From Mycolicibacter kumamotonensis (GTDB taxonomy: Bacteria > Actinomycetota > Actinomycetes > Mycobacteriales > Mycobacteriaceae), in NCBI RefSeq assembly GCF_002086285.1, contig NZ_MVHU01000001.1, positions 62,001 to 126,000 of the forward strand: DNA of 64,000 nucleotides. The letters are read 5' to 3'. The translations under genes were made by a program, and so were the position numbers. A model generated the notes under the pieces. It did no database searches, was not told where the DNA came from, and saw nothing but the letters and a program-made list of their open reading frames with translations. This document shows positions 30,556-39,999 of this stretch, in pieces (positions within the stretch are counted from its first letter, which is position 1; every line of letters begins with the position of its first letter).

Positions 30556-31425
30556 CTACATGTCCAGGCCGATGTCGAGCACCTGGACCGAGTGAGTGAG
30601 GGCGCCCACGGCCAGGTAGTCGACGCCGGTGGCGGCGTAGGCGGCAGCGCTGCCCAGCGTCAGCCCGCCGGAGGACTCCAGCAGCACCCCGGGTGCCCGG
30701 GAGTCGCGGCGCTGAGCGGCGATCTGGGTCTGCCAGACTTCGAAATTGTCCAGCAGCACCAGTTCGGGCCCCTCGGCGAGCACTTCGTCGAACTGCTCCA
30801 GCGAATCGACCTCGACTTCGCAGGGCACGTCGGGGGCGGCGGCACGGACCGCGCGCAGCGCCGCGGCCACCGATCCCGCGGCGGCGACATGGTTGTCCTT
30901 GATCAGCGCGGCGTCGCCGAGCCCCATCCGGTGGTTCACCCCGCCGCCGACCCGCACCGCGTATTTCTGCAGCACCCGCAGTCCCGGCAGGGTCTTGCGG
31001 GTGTCGCGGATCCGCGCCGACGTGCCGTCCACCGCGTCCACCCAGGCCGCGGTGGCGGTGGCGATCCCGGACAGATGACAGATCAGGTTGAGCATGGTGC
31101 GTTCGGCGGTCAGCAGCCCGCGCGTCTGGGCCTGCAGGCTCAGCACCGGTGTGCCGGCCTCCGGCCGGGCTCCATCGGCCACCCGGTCCAGCACCCGGTA
31201 GCCCTCGGGCCCGAGTACGTGATCGAGTACCAGCAGGGCGATGTCGACCCCGGCGATCACGCCGGCCACCCGCGGCACCAGCGCGGCCTCGGTCACCGCG
31301 TCGGCCGGTACCGTCGCCGCGGTGGTGACATCGGGTCCGTAGCGCAGGTCCTCGTCGAGCGCCCGGGCGATGACCGCGCGCACCTCGTCGAGTTCGGTCT
31401 CCGACAGGGTCACCGAGCGGGTCAT
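30556..31425 (-). CDS. nadC: Nicotinate-nucleotide pyrophosphorylase, carboxylating
   Basis: Quinolinate phosphoribosyltransferase, making nicotinate mononucleotide. The 289-residue product has AERTMLNLICHLSGIATAT, RIRDTRKTLPGLR (substrate-binding Arg/Lys), GGGVNHRMGLGDAALIKDNH and LLESSGGL. The ATG at 31425 overlaps the nadB stop (ATGA) and fixes the start although the frame is open much further upstream. It is last in the nadA-nadB-nadC operon controlled from 34078-34100. Confidence 0.97.
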   Translation of the reverse strand: MTRSVTLSETELDEVRAVIARALDEDLRYGPDVTTAATVPADAVTEAALVPRVAGVIAGVDIALLVLDHVLGPEGYRVLDRVADGARPEAGTPVLSLQAQTRGLLTAERTMLNLICHLSGIATATAAWVDAVDGTSARIRDTRKTLPGLRVLQKYAVRVGGGVNHRMGLGDAALIKDNHVAAAGSVAAALRAVRAAAPDVPCEVEVDSLEQFDEVLAEGPELVLLDNFEVWQTQIAAQRRDSRAPGVLLESSGGLTLGSAAAYAATGVDYLAVGALTHSVQVLDIGLDM

Positions 31426-33005
31426 GAGGCCGCCCCCGCCGGCGTTTCGAGCGCCACCGCGCCGCCGCGCAGCCGGACGGTGGCGCTGCGGGCCTGACCG
31501 GGGTCGGCGCCGGAGAACTCGGCCCGGTGGTGACAACCCCGGCTTTCGGTGCGGGCCAGGGCGGCGCCGGCGACGACCTGAGCCACCAACATCAACGCGG
31601 CGTCCTCGAAGCCGGTCCGGTCGGTGATGATGCGTTCCTGCGCGGTCGACAACAGGTCGGTCAGCCGCTGCAGCCCGGGTGCGTCGCGGACTACCGAGGC
31701 ATCGCGCGACATCGCCTGCTGCAGGATCGGCCGATCCAGCACGGCGTGCCCGCCCCGCTCGGGGGCACCGGCTTGCACGCGCCCGGCCGAGACGGCGTGC
31801 GCGGCCGCCGCCGATCCGGCGCGGTCGCCCACCACCAGGCCCTCCAGCAGGCTGTTGGAGGCCAGCCGGTTGGCGCCGTGCATGCCGGTGCGGCCCACCT
31901 CGCCGGCGGCGAACAGGCCGGGCAGCTCGGTGCGACCATGGATGTCGGTGACGACCCCGCCGCAGCTGTAGTGCGCGCCCGGGACCACCGGGATCGGTTG
32001 GCTGGCCGGGTCGATGCCGGCGGCCCGGCAGGCCGCGGTGACGGTCGGAAACCGGCCCTCGAAGCCGGCGATCTCGCGAGCGTCGAGGAAGACGCAGGGG
32101 TCCCCGGTCTCGCGCAGCCTGGCGTCGATGGCGCCGGCCACCACGTCGCGCGGCGCCAGGTCGCCCATCGGGTGCACCCCGGCGGTGACCGAGGCACCCC
32201 TGGAGTCGATCAGCCGCGCGCCCTCGCCGCGCACCGCCTCGGTGACCAGCGGGCGGCGTCCGCCGGTGGCGCCGTTTCCGCCGGCGAACAGCATCGTCGG
32301 GTGGAACTGGATGAATTCCAGGTCGCTGACCGCGACCCCGGCCCGTAGCGCCAGCGCCAGCCCGTCGCCGGTAGCGCCGCCGGGATTGGTGGTCGCCCGG
32401 TACAGGTGGCCCACACCGCCGGTGGCCAGCACCACCGACGGGGCGTGGATCACCCCGATCCCGTCGGCATTGGCCACCAGCACCCCGGTGACCGTGTCGG
32501 CATCGCGCAGGATCTGCAGCACCACCTGGCCCCAACGGATGTCCAGGCCGGCCGCGGCGTGATCAAGTGCTCGCTGCACCTCGGCTCCGGTCGCATCCCC
32601 GCCCGCGTGAATGATGCGGCGCCGCGAGTGCCCGCCCTCGCGGGTGAGCGCCCAGCTGCCGTCCGGTGCGCGATCGAATTGCGCACCGGCACCGGCTAAT
32701 TCGGCGACCGCGCGATAGCCGTCGGCCACGATCGAGGTCACCGCGTCGGCGTCGCACAATCCTCCCCCGGCGGCGATCGTGTCGGCGACGTGGGCTTCCA
32801 CCGAGTCGTCGGTGCCCGGCAGCACCACCGCGATCCCGCCCTGGGCGTAATGCGTCGCGGTCACCGCATAACCGGTGTCGGCCTTGCTGAGCACCACCAC
32901 GTCCCGTCCGGCGCGGCGCGCGGCGCGGGCCGCGGCCAGCCCGCCGACCCCGGTGCCTATGACGACGACATCGGTCCGCTGCTGCCAGCCGCGACCACCT
33001 GTCAC
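31422..33005 (-). CDS. nadB: L-aspartate oxidase
   Basis: FAD enzyme making iminoaspartate for NadA. The 527-residue product has the dinucleotide-binding [34 protein letters not shown], the active-site region [37 protein letters not shown] and [25 protein letters not shown] near the C-terminus is a conserved succinate-dehydrogenase-like motif. GTG start at 33005 overlaps nadA; its end overlaps nadC. Confidence 0.97.
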   Translation of the reverse strand: MTGGRGWQQRTDVVVIGTGVGGLAAARAARRAGRDVVVLSKADTGYAVTATHYAQGGIAVVLPGTDDSVEAHVADTIAAGGGLCDADAVTSIVADGYRAVAELAGAGAQFDRAPDGSWALTREGGHSRRRIIHAGGDATGAEVQRALDHAAAGLDIRWGQVVLQILRDADTVTGVLVANADGIGVIHAPSVVLATGGVGHLYRATTNPGGATGDGLALALRAGVAVSDLEFIQFHPTMLFAGGNGATGGRRPLVTEAVRGEGARLIDSRGASVTAGVHPMGDLAPRDVVAGAIDARLRETGDPCVFLDAREIAGFEGRFPTVTAACRAAGIDPASQPIPVVPGAHYSCGGVVTDIHGRTELPGLFAAGEVGRTGMHGANRLASNSLLEGLVVGDRAGSAAAAHAVSAGRVQAGAPERGGHAVLDRPILQQAMSRDASVVRDAPGLQRLTDLLSTAQERIITDRTGFEDAALMLVAQVVAGAALARTESRGCHHRAEFSGADPGQARSATVRLRGGAVALETPAGAAS

Positions 33006-34054
33006 TTGCTGACCGGCGCGGAGTGTCCGATCGAGACCATGCGCTGCACGCTACGCGCCGCCAGACGCGCGGTCTCGGGGTCGACGTGGATCTCGTCGGC
33101 GCCTTCGGTCAGGCTGCGCAGCAGGGCCGCCGGGGTGATCATCTTCATGTATTTGCAGGCCGCCTTGGAGTTGACCGCCTCGAAGTCGACCTGCGGCGCG
33201 GCCTTGCTCAGCTGGTAGATCATGCCGACCTCGGTGGCCACCAACACCTTTCGCGCCTGGGTGCGCCGAGCCTCCTCGAGCATCCCACCGGTGGACAGGA
33301 TCTTGACCCGCTCCTCGGGAAAGTGGCCCTCGCCGACCAGGTACAGCGCCGACGTCGCACATCCACACTCGGGGTGCACGAACAGCTCGGCATCCGGATT
33401 CGCCCGCGCCTTCTCCTCGAGCTCGTCACCGTTAATCGCCGCGTGCACGTGGCACTCGCCAGCCCAGACGTGCATGTTCTTGCGTCCGGTGACCCGCTGG
33501 ACGTGCTGACCCAGGAACTGGTCGGGCAAGAAAAGCACCTCGCGGTCCGGGTCGATCGCGTTGACCACGTCGACGGCGTTCGACGAGGTGCAGCAGTAAT
33601 CGGTGAGCGCTTTGACCGCCGCGGTGGTGTTCACGTAGGACACCACCACCGCGCCGGGGTGGTCGTCGCGCCAGGCCTGCAAGTCCTCGGCGGAGATCGA
33701 GTCCGCCAGCGAGCAGCCGGCTCGCGCGTCGGGGATCAACACCGTCTTGTCCGGGGAGAGGATCTTGGCGGTCTCGGCCATGAAGTGCACGCCGCAGAAC
33801 ACGATGGTGTCCGCGTCGGTGTCGGCGGCGATGCGGGCCAGGCCCAGGGAGTCCCCGACGTGGTCGGCGATGTCCTGGATCGGCGGCAGTTGGTAGTTGT
33901 GCGCCAGGATCGTGGCGTTGCGTTCCTTTTTGAGCCGGAGGATCTCGGCCACCCACTCTTCGTCGGGCTCGATACCGCTGTAGCCGGCCGGGGAATTGAT
34001 GATCCGGTCGGCCAGGCTGCCCGCCTGCACACCGGTGTCGGTGAGGGTGGTCAT
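33002..34054 (-). CDS. nadA: Quinolinate synthase NadA
   Basis: Fe-S enzyme condensing iminoaspartate with dihydroxyacetone phosphate to quinolinate; 350 residues. It has [35 protein letters not shown] and the cluster cysteines: [19 protein letters not shown] and SKAACKYMK. The ATG at 34054 is set by an AGGAG ribosome-binding site and by the divergent operator; extending the frame to 34102 would cross the operator and is rejected. Confidence 0.97.
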   Translation of the reverse strand: MTTLTDTGVQAGSLADRIINSPAGYSGIEPDEEWVAEILRLKKERNATILAHNYQLPPIQDIADHVGDSLGLARIAADTDADTIVFCGVHFMAETAKILSPDKTVLIPDARAGCSLADSISAEDLQAWRDDHPGAVVVSYVNTTAAVKALTDYCCTSSNAVDVVNAIDPDREVLFLPDQFLGQHVQRVTGRKNMHVWAGECHVHAAINGDELEEKARANPDAELFVHPECGCATSALYLVGEGHFPEERVKILSTGGMLEEARRTQARKVLVATEVGMIYQLSKAAPQVDFEAVNSKAACKYMKMITPAALLRSLTEGADEIHVDPETARLAARSVQRMVSIGHSAPVSK

Positions 34055-34077
34055 GCGCGACTCCTCTCGCGGATTAG

Positions 34078-34100
34078 GTTTTCGACTTACAATCGAAAAC
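34078..34100. promoter_or_regulatory. NrtR-type operator between nadA and nrtR
   Basis: A perfect 8-bp palindrome, GTTTTCGA (34078-34085) and TCGAAAAC (34093-34100), separated by 7 nt. It abuts the nrtR ATG (34101). TACAAT (34088-34093), a good mycobacterial -10, lies inside the palindrome and ends 7 nt before the ATG. NrtR binding would therefore cover the nrtR promoter, and the same site lies 24-46 nt upstream of the nadA start. NrtR control of nadABC is established in mycobacteria; binding at this exact site is inferred. Confidence 0.85.
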
Positions 34101-34793
34101 ATGGTTCATACTAGCACCGCGCACGAGGTACTCACCGCGGTCTTCCAGGTTGGCGGCCTCGACCGGCGCCACCCCCGGCTCAATGTCTTGCTCTGGCAGC
34201 GCGCGCGAGAACCCCAGCTCGGAAGATGGTCCCTTCCGGGTGGACTGTTGCGGAACGACGAGGATGTGACGGCGTCCGCCCGCCGCCAGCTGGCCGAGAA
34301 GGTCGACCTACGTGAGATCGCCCACCTTGAGCAACTGGCTGTGTTCTCCGACCCAGGCCGGGTTCCGGGGGTGCGCACCATCGCCTCCACGTTTCTGGGC
34401 CTGGTGCCCTCCCCGGCCGATCCCGAGCTGCCGGCCGACACCCACTGGCATCCGGTCGACGATCTCCCCGAGATGGCGTTCGATCACGCAACCATGGTGG
34501 CGCACGCCCACAGCCGGCTGGTCGCCAAGATGTCCTATACGAATATCGGGTTCGCCTTAGCACCAACGGAATTCGTTCTCTCCACGCTGCGCGACATCTA
34601 CAGCGTGGTACTCGGGTACCAGGTCGATGCCACCAACCTGCAGCGGGTCCTGGTTCGGCGCGGCGTGATCACCCGCACCGGCACCACCGCCCGCTCCGGA
34701 CGCAGTGGGGGGCGCCCGGCTGCCCGCTACCGGTTCACCGACGCCGAACTGCGGGTCACCGACGAATTCGCGGCGCTGCGGCCTCCAGGGTGA
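34101..34793 (+). CDS. nrtR: NrtR, NUDIX-type repressor of NAD synthesis
   Basis: Transcription factor with an N-terminal NUDIX-like ligand domain and C-terminal winged helix; 230 residues. The NUDIX box starts at Gly48, but the catalytic REUXEE is degenerate: Arg62 and Glu66 remain while Gln63 and Lys67 replace acidic residues. This fits a sensor, not a hydrolase. The C-terminal half has [20 protein letters not shown] and GRPAARYRF. It is transcribed away from nadA across a shared palindrome, so autoregulation is likely. The ATG at 34101 directly follows the operator and the transcript is probably leaderless. Confidence 0.92.
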   Translation: MVHTSTAHEVLTAVFQVGGLDRRHPRLNVLLWQRAREPQLGRWSLPGGLLRNDEDVTASARRQLAEKVDLREIAHLEQLAVFSDPGRVPGVRTIASTFLGLVPSPADPELPADTHWHPVDDLPEMAFDHATMVAHAHSRLVAKMSYTNIGFALAPTEFVLSTLRDIYSVVLGYQVDATNLQRVLVRRGVITRTGTTARSGRSGGRPAARYRFTDAELRVTDEFAALRPPG

Positions 34794-34836
34794 GTCGGAC
34801 TGGATTCTTAACGCCTTCTTAAGCCACAATGCCTGG

Positions 34837-36174
34837 ATGGACCTGGACAGCTTGGCCCGCGAAACCTCTGTCGAGTGGATCGGGCAAGCCCCCCACCAGC
34901 CACTGCAATCCGGCCAGCGCCCGCTGCAGCCGGCCGAGGACCCGTTCTATGAGCCGCCGGCCGGCTTCCAGCACGCCGTTCCGGGCACCGTGCTGCGCTC
35001 TCGCGAGGTCGAACTGGCCTTTTTGGGGCTGATTCCCCAGCAGCTGGTCGCCACCCAGCTGCTGTACCGCACCGTCGACCGCAACAACGTGCCGCAGGCG
35101 GCGGTGACGACGGTGCTGGCCCCCGGCGACCGTGACCGCAGCCGCCCGTGCCCGATCGTGTCCTACCAGTGCGCGATCGACGCGGTGGACGGCCGCTGCT
35201 TCCCGTCCTACGCACTGCGCCGACGCGCCAAGGCGCACGGCTCGTTCACCCAGCTCGAATTCGTCCTGATCGCCGCCATCCTGGCGCAGGGCTGGGCGGT
35301 GTCGATCCCCGACCACGAGGGCCGAGACGGGCACTGGGGGGCGCCCTACGAGCCGGGTTACTACGTGCTCGACGGGGTGCGCGCCGCGCAGGGCGCCGAA
35401 CAGCTGGACCTGTCCCCCGCGGACCCGGTCGCACTGTGGGGTTACTCCGGCGGCGGCCTGGCCACCGCCTGGGCTGCCGAGGTCTCCGGCGGTTATGCCC
35501 CCGAACTCAACCTCGTCGGCGTCGCGCTCGGCTCACCGGTGGGCGATCTAGGCAACACCCTGCAACGGCTGAACGGCTCGTTCTGGTCAGGCCTGCCGGC
35601 CATCATGATCGCCGCGCTGGCGCGGGTCTATCCCGAACTCGACAAGGTCATCGAGGAACACGCCACGGTCAGCGGCCGTGCGCTGCTGCACTCCTTGGAG
35701 TCTGCGTCGACCGCCGCGGCGGTGCTGCGCCTGCGCTACCGCTCCCTGGACTCCTACATCGACAGGCCGCTGGACGAGCTCATCGAGCACCCCGCGGTGC
35801 AGCACGTGTTCGACGACACCCGGTTGGGAACCGCGGTGCCGGCTCCCCCGGTGCTGATGGTGCAGGCCATCCACGACCAGGTGATCTCCGTCAACGACAT
35901 CGACACGCTCGCCGAGACCTACGCGACCGGTGGCGCCCGGCTGACCTATCACCGCGACCTGCTCAGCGAGCACATCCTGCTGCACCCGCTGTCGACTCCG
36001 ATGGTGCTGGACTGGTTGCGGGACCGCTTCGCCGACCGGCCGCTGCCCGACGGCGCGGTGCAGAGCCAGTGGCCGGCACTGCTGAACCCCAAGACCTACC
36101 TGGGCCTGGCCCGGCTGGGCCTGGTGGCCGCGCGGGTCCTCACCGGCGGGGCGATGCGCCGTCTTCCGCTGTGA
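34837..36174 (+). CDS. Secretory-lipase-family protein (Rv1592c-like)
   Basis: A 445-residue alpha/beta hydrolase of the LIP family. Conserved features include [40 protein letters not shown] with two Cys, [20 protein letters not shown], and the nucleophile elbow [17 protein letters not shown] probable acid/His pair occurs in VQAIHDQVI and SEHILLHPL. There is no obvious signal peptide on this start, as in Rv1592c. CACAAT ends 6 nt before the ATG. The TGA at 36172-36174 ends on the first base of the tandem repeat that follows. Confidence 0.92.
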   Translation: MDLDSLARETSVEWIGQAPHQPLQSGQRPLQPAEDPFYEPPAGFQHAVPGTVLRSREVELAFLGLIPQQLVATQLLYRTVDRNNVPQAAVTTVLAPGDRDRSRPCPIVSYQCAIDAVDGRCFPSYALRRRAKAHGSFTQLEFVLIAAILAQGWAVSIPDHEGRDGHWGAPYEPGYYVLDGVRAAQGAEQLDLSPADPVALWGYSGGGLATAWAAEVSGGYAPELNLVGVALGSPVGDLGNTLQRLNGSFWSGLPAIMIAALARVYPELDKVIEEHATVSGRALLHSLESASTAAAVLRLRYRSLDSYIDRPLDELIEHPAVQHVFDDTRLGTAVPAPPVLMVQAIHDQVISVNDIDTLAETYATGGARLTYHRDLLSEHILLHPLSTPMVLDWLRDRFADRPLPDGAVQSQWPALLNPKTYLGLARLGLVAARVLTGGAMRRLPL

Positions 36175-36366
36175 CGGCCGGATCGATTCGGCCGTCCCAG
36201 CTTCGGCTCTCCTCCGTCGAGCCTCGCTGAACCGCCGGATTGTTTCGGCGGTCCCAGCTTCGCCTCTCCTACGTCGAGCCTCGCTGAACCGCCGGATTGT
36301 TTCGGCGGTCCCAGCTTCGGCTCTCCTCCGTCGAGCCTCGCTGAACCGCCGGATTGTTTCGGCGGT
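36174..36366. repeat. 57-bp tandem repeat (VNTR-like), about 3.4 copies
   Basis: Copies begin at 36174, 36231 and 36288, and a partial fourth copy runs 36345-36366. Copies 2 and 3 differ at two positions; copy 1 is more diverged. Each unit opens with a palindrome, ACCGCCG-8 nt-CGGCGGT. In copy 1 this is ACGGCCG-8 nt-CGGCCGT, still perfectly paired. Because 57 is divisible by 3, copies read through as 19-residue units on the minus strand, and part of the array encodes the C-terminus of the membrane protein at 36269-36964. Confidence 0.93.
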
Positions 36367-36964
36367 CGGCGGGCTCTGGCGGATAGCCGCCCAAGTCATC
36401 GTGGCTGCTCCAGGTGGCGCAGAGGCCGTAGACCAGCGCTGCCGTCGCCGCCGGTAACAGCAACGTGGCGGCGATCTGCAACGGGGTGTGCCCGAAGAAC
36501 ACCGGCGGCCCCTCGGCGACGTAGTGGACCCGGTGCTCGGGAGACACCGGCGCGCCGTCCACATCGATCGTGCCGTAGCGGCGATACACCAGCGCGGCGC
36601 CGGTCAGCGCCGCCAGCCCCGCGCCGGCGGTCAGGCCCACCGACAGGGCGGCGACCATGCCCGGGCCCCGGTGTGCCCGCCACTGCCAAGCCAGCGCGGC
36701 CGACACCACCGCCACCACGCCCAGAATGCCCAGCAGCAGAAAAGGTGCGACGAAGAAATGGTCGGCTTCGTTGCCCAGGTAGGCCTGCACCCGCTCACCA
36801 CCGCGGGTCAGGGCCACCACGCCGTGGATCGGGGGCGCGATCCAGGCCCACAACGCCCCGATCGGTAGCCCGGCCGCGGCCAGACCGCCGGCGACGATCA
36901 TGGCTGCGCGGCGCCGCGTCACCCGGGGGGCGGCCGGCTCTGCGCGTGCTCCGGTGGCCGTCAT
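36269..36964 (-). CDS. DUF2567 membrane protein (Rv1591-like) with repeat-encoded tail
   Basis: A 231-residue protein with four hydrophobic segments (about 20-42, 66-90, 98-121 and 160-184). It resembles M. tuberculosis Rv1591, a DUF2567 membrane protein of unknown function. ATG 36964 overlaps the bsaP stop (ATGA). The last 30-odd residues come from the 57-bp repeat: [19 protein letters not shown], then [13 protein letters not shown] again. The stop (TAG, 36269-36271) exists only because repeat copy 2 has A where the other copies have C. The native tail length may therefore vary between strains. Confidence 0.88.
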   Translation of the reverse strand: MTATGARAEPAAPRVTRRRAAMIVAGGLAAAGLPIGALWAWIAPPIHGVVALTRGGERVQAYLGNEADHFFVAPFLLLGILGVVAVVSAALAWQWRAHRGPGMVAALSVGLTAGAGLAALTGAALVYRRYGTIDVDGAPVSPEHRVHYVAEGPPVFFGHTPLQIAATLLLPAATAALVYGLCATWSSHDDLGGYPPEPADRRNNPAVQRGSTEESRSWDRRNNPAVQRGST

Positions 36965-37197
36965 CGCTGGGTGTCCAGATCCGTCGAATCCACCAGCCCG
37001 TGCCGAGAACACTTGGCCCACCAGCCATCCGGCCGGACCTGCACCGTCATCCGGCGCCCGCACGATGCGCAGAACCGTGGCGGCTCCAGGCCCAACTGGG
37101 CGGCCGTCGGGACCGATTCACCGGCGGGGTCCTCGATCTGCACGCCGGTGTAGACGTTGTAGACGCCGGCCCCGACAACCGGCAGATCGCGGACCAT
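36961..37197 (-). CDS. bsaP: Biotin synthase auxiliary protein BsaP
   Basis: A 78-residue protein like Rv1590, reported as an auxiliary factor needed by mycobacterial biotin synthase. It has three cysteines in Fe-S or zinc-like spacing, Cys43 and Cys46 ([10 protein letters not shown]) and Cys63 (AKCSRHG), with His66 nearby. The flanking [18 protein letters not shown] is characteristic. ATG 37197 shares one base with the bioB stop (TAATG), which indicates tight coupling to bioB. Confidence 0.93.
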   Translation of the reverse strand: MVRDLPVVGAGVYNVYTGVQIEDPAGESVPTAAQLGLEPPRFCASCGRRMTVQVRPDGWWAKCSRHGLVDSTDLDTQR

Positions 37198-38195
37198 TAC
37201 AGCGAGGCGTTGAGTGCCTTGATCGGCATCTGCAGATCGTCCAGCAGTTCCAGGTCGGTCTCGGCGGGACGACCCAGCGTGGTCAGATAGTTGCCCACGA
37301 TGATGGCGTTGATGCCGCCCAGGATGCCCTGCTTGGCACCCAGGTCGCCCAGCGTGATCTCGCGGCCCCCGGCGAACCGCAGCATGGTGCGCGGCAGCGC
37401 CAGCCGGAACGCGGCCACGGCACGCAGCGCGTCGGCGGCCGGCAGCACCTCCAGATCCCCGAACGGCGTGCCCGGGCGCGGGTTCAGGAAGTTCAGCGGC
37501 ACCTCGTCGGGCCCGAGCTCGGCCAACTCGGCGGCGAACTCCGCGCGCTGCTCCAGCGTCTCCCCCATGCCGAGGATGCCGCCGCAGCACACCTCCATGC
37601 CCGCTTCGCCGATCATCCGCAGGGTCTCCCAGCGCTCCTCCCAGGTGTGGGTGGTCACGACATTGGGGAAGTGCGACCGGGCGGTCTCCAGGTTGTGGTT
37701 GTAGCGGTGCACGCCCATGGCGGCCAGCTGATCCACCTGCTCCTGGGTCAGCATGCCCAGCGAGCAGGCGATCTGGATGTCGACCTCGTTGCGGATCGCC
37801 TCGATACCGGCGGCGACCTGGGCGAGCAGCCGCTCGTCGGGCCCGCGCACCGCGGCGACGATGCAGAATTCGGTGGCGCCGGTCTTGGCGGTCTGCTTGG
37901 CCGCCTCGACCAGGCTGGGAATGTCCAGCCAGGCGCTGCGCACCGGCGAGGAGAACAGCCCGGACTGCGAGCAGAAGTGGCAATCCTCCGGGCAGCCACC
38001 GGTTTTCAGGCTGATGATGCCCTCGACCTCGATCTCGGGACCACACCAGCGCATCCGCACGTCGTGGGCCAGCGCCAGCAACTCCTCGAGCCGGTCGTCG
38101 GGTAGTTGCAGCACCTCGAGAACCTGTTCCTGCCGCAACGCCTCGCCGCGCTCCAGTACCTGTTCACGGGCCAGCGCCAGGATGTCGTCGGTCAC
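37197..38195 (-). CDS. bioB: Biotin synthase BioB
   Basis: Radical-SAM enzyme inserting sulfur into dethiobiotin. The 332-residue product has the radical-SAM CxxxCxxC at Cys68, Cys72 and Cys75 ([14 protein letters not shown]), further conserved cysteines in [17 protein letters not shown] and [13 protein letters not shown], and [16 protein letters not shown] 38195 was chosen because AGGGGAG lies 7-8 nt upstream; a TTG five codons earlier is less likely. The BioQ box at 38215-38227 sits just upstream. Confidence 0.97.
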   Translation of the reverse strand: MTDDILALAREQVLERGEALRQEQVLEVLQLPDDRLEELLALAHDVRMRWCGPEIEVEGIISLKTGGCPEDCHFCSQSGLFSSPVRSAWLDIPSLVEAAKQTAKTGATEFCIVAAVRGPDERLLAQVAAGIEAIRNEVDIQIACSLGMLTQEQVDQLAAMGVHRYNHNLETARSHFPNVVTTHTWEERWETLRMIGEAGMEVCCGGILGMGETLEQRAEFAAELAELGPDEVPLNFLNPRPGTPFGDLEVLPAADALRAVAAFRLALPRTMLRFAGGREITLGDLGAKQGILGGINAIIVGNYLTTLGRPAETDLELLDDLQMPIKALNASL

Positions 38196-38214
38196 ACGTG
38201 CTCCCCTCAAGACT

Positions 38215-38227
38215 TGAACGGTGTTCA
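38215..38227. promoter_or_regulatory. BioQ operator in the bioB-bioQ divergent region
   Basis: Perfect palindrome TGAAC-GGT-GTTCA. On the bioB side, TAACCT (38232 to 38227 on the minus strand) runs directly into the palindrome, so it can act as a -10 whose start site is covered by repressor. On the bioQ side, TAGGCT (38231-38236) ends 6 nt before the GTG of bioQ, predicting a leaderless transcript. The same TAACCTGAAC composite recurs upstream of bioF (41176-41193). Confidence 0.85.
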
Positions 38228-38242
38228 GGTTAGGCTAGCGGG

Positions 38243-38815
38243 GTGCAGCTGCACAAACCTGACGTGGTCGCCGCGGCGGCCACCATCTTGGACAACTACG
38301 GCATCGCCGACCTGACGATGCGCCGTTTGGCGCGCGAGCTGAACGTCAGCCCCAGCGCACTGTACTGGCATTTCGCCAACAAGCAGCAGCTGCTCGGAGC
38401 GGTCGCCGACCGGGTGCTGGCGCCGGCCTGCGCGGACCCGGGACCGGGCAGCTGGCAGTGGCGCATCCGGACGGTGTGCGAACGCCTACGCAATGCGCTG
38501 CTGTCCCACACCGACGGCGCCGAGCTGGTGTCGGCCAGCCTGGCCGCGGGCCAATCGCAGGCCGCCGCGGACGTGCTCGCGCTGCTGGCAGAGGCCGCCA
38601 CCGCGGCGGGCGTGCACCCGGATCAGGCCCAACAGGTGGCGCGCACCGTCGTGTACTACGTGCTGGGATTCACCGCCGACGAGCAATCCCGGCTGCAGTG
38701 GGACGCCGCCGGGGCAGCCGAGATAACGCCCGACACCGACCCGGGCGGCGCCTTCGCCTTCGGGCTGGGACTGCTCATCGACGGCCTGGCGGTGCGAGCC
38801 GGTCTCGCGGTCTAG
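38243..38815 (+). CDS. bioQ: BioQ, TetR-family repressor of biotin synthesis
   Basis: A 190-residue TetR protein. The N-terminal helix-turn-helix is clear: ADLTMRRLARELNVSPSALYWHFANKQ, with ALYWHF as recognition helix. The C-terminal half is a helical ligand/dimer domain without recognisable ligand residues. It is divergent from bioB over 47 nt that contain a BioQ-type palindrome, as known for BioQ in M. smegmatis. GTG 38243 is at the predicted transcription start. Its stop overlaps the convergent 2'-5' RNA ligase-like gene by 4 nt. Confidence 0.9.
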   Translation: MQLHKPDVVAAAATILDNYGIADLTMRRLARELNVSPSALYWHFANKQQLLGAVADRVLAPACADPGPGSWQWRIRTVCERLRNALLSHTDGAELVSASLAAGQSQAAADVLALLAEAATAAGVHPDQAQQVARTVVYYVLGFTADEQSRLQWDAAGAAEITPDTDPGGAFAFGLGLLIDGLAVRAGLAV

Positions 38816-39315
38816 ATCGGGTATTCGTTGCGGGCGTTGCCATCCCAGCGGCGCAGGCCGACAAACCGGCCGACGATATCGGAGCGCCCGGCGATGCGCT
38901 GGGCGCGGCCCAACTGAGCCGGACCCACCCGGCGCGCCAGCGTGACGTGGCCGGTCCACTGGCCGGGCAGCACGTTGGGCATCGGCCCGGGGATCAGGTG
39001 CGGCGCACACGCCCGGTGCACCTGCGCATGCAACTCCAGTAAGTCGATGGTCGGCACCACCAGCCGGGCCAGCACACCGTGTGAACGCCCGAAGATCAGC
39101 GTTCCGCCCAGCAGGCAGCTCAGCGGCAGCCGCTCGGCGACCGCGGCCAGCTCAGCGTCGACCCGGGGATCGATGCGCTGGGCGACGACCAGGGTGACGT
39201 GCGGGCGGCTGGCCGGCGCCTGGCTGGGCACGCCGGCCGCGGCCAGGTCCGCCCAGATCCGCCGGATCGTCGTCTCGGTCTCGGCGTCGAAGACCAGCTC
39301 GATCGAGTGCACCAT
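38812..39315 (-). CDS. 2'-5' RNA ligase/phosphodiesterase-like protein (Rv1571-like)
   Basis: A 167-residue 2H-phosphoesterase-superfamily protein with both HxT motifs, His39-Val-Thr41 (SRPHVTLVVA) and His123-Val-Thr125 (TGHVTLARR). It is probably the homologue of Rv1571, which follows bioD in M. tuberculosis. It starts 3 nt after bioD ends and is likely cotranscribed with the biotin genes. A role in biotin synthesis is not evident; substrate unknown. Confidence 0.87.
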   Translation of the reverse strand: MVHSIELVFDAETETTIRRIWADLAAAGVPSQAPASRPHVTLVVAQRIDPRVDAELAAVAERLPLSCLLGGTLIFGRSHGVLARLVVPTIDLLELHAQVHRACAPHLIPGPMPNVLPGQWTGHVTLARRVGPAQLGRAQRIAGRSDIVGRFVGLRRWDGNARNEYPI

Positions 39316-39318
39316 CGC

Positions 39319-39999
39319 TCAGCCCACCAGTGTGCGCACCCAGCCGTCGTCGAAGGCGGTGCGGCTCATCTCGGCGAACGCCGCACCGTCCAGGGCCGCA
39401 GCACCGGCCGGCAGCGCAGCGCGCAGTGGCGCCAGCCGGGCCAATGCCGGCCGATTACCGACGGCGGCGCGACCCGGCTGCCCGGGCCAGCTGCCGATCA
39501 CCAGCCCGGCGCACGATAACCCTTGCCCGCCAAGTGATTCCAGGGTCAGGGCGGTGTGGTTGAGGGTGCCCAGCTCGGCGTTCACCACCACCAGCACGGC
39601 GGCGTCCAGGGCGACCGCCAGGTCGCGCAGCGTGACACCGTCGGCGGCCAGCTCGACCAGCAGCCCGCCGGCCCCCTCGACCAGGGTCAGCCGGCCGGGC
39701 CGGTCTGCGGCGCGAATCGCCGCGAGCAGCTCGGCGCCGGAGGGCAACACCGTCCCGGCCTCTTCGGCGGCGGCGGCCGGGGCCAGCGGCGCCGGGTAGC
39801 GGGCCGCCCCGCACAACTCGGTCACCCCCGAGAGCCGGCCGATCTCGGCCAGGTCGTCGTCGCCGTCGGCGGTGCCGGTCTGCACCGGCTTGCATACCGC
39901 CACGTCCAGGCCGGCCTGCCGGGCGCAGCAGGCCAACGCCGCGGTGGCGATGGTCTTACCGACACCGGTGCAGGTGCCGGTGATGACCAGGACGGTCAT
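39319..39999 (-). CDS. bioD: Dethiobiotin synthetase
   Basis: ATP-dependent carboxylation and ring closure of DAPA to dethiobiotin. The 226-residue P-loop protein has GTCTGVGKT (residues 8-16), [15 protein letters not shown] and [15 protein letters not shown] 39999 overlaps the bioF stop by 4 nt; it ends 3 nt before the 2'-5' RNA ligase-like gene. Confidence 0.97.
   Translation of the reverse strand: MTVLVITGTCTGVGKTIATAALACCARQAGLDVAVCKPVQTGTADGDDDLAEIGRLSGVTELCGAARYPAPLAPAAAAEEAGTVLPSGAELLAAIRAADRPGRLTLVEGAGGLLVELAADGVTLRDLAVALDAAVLVVVNAELGTLNHTALTLESLGGQGLSCAGLVIGSWPGQPGRAAVGNRPALARLAPLRAALPAGAAALDGAAFAEMSRTAFDDGWVRTLVG

Noticed and set aside
31426..32535. Long minus-strand extension upstream of nadC
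   Set aside because: It is an Arg/Gly-rich alternative frame of nadB; nadC begins at 31425 with a 4-nt overlap typical of this operon.
36174..36366. CRISPR array
   Set aside because: The 57-bp units are directly adjacent with no unique spacers; this is a tandem minisatellite.
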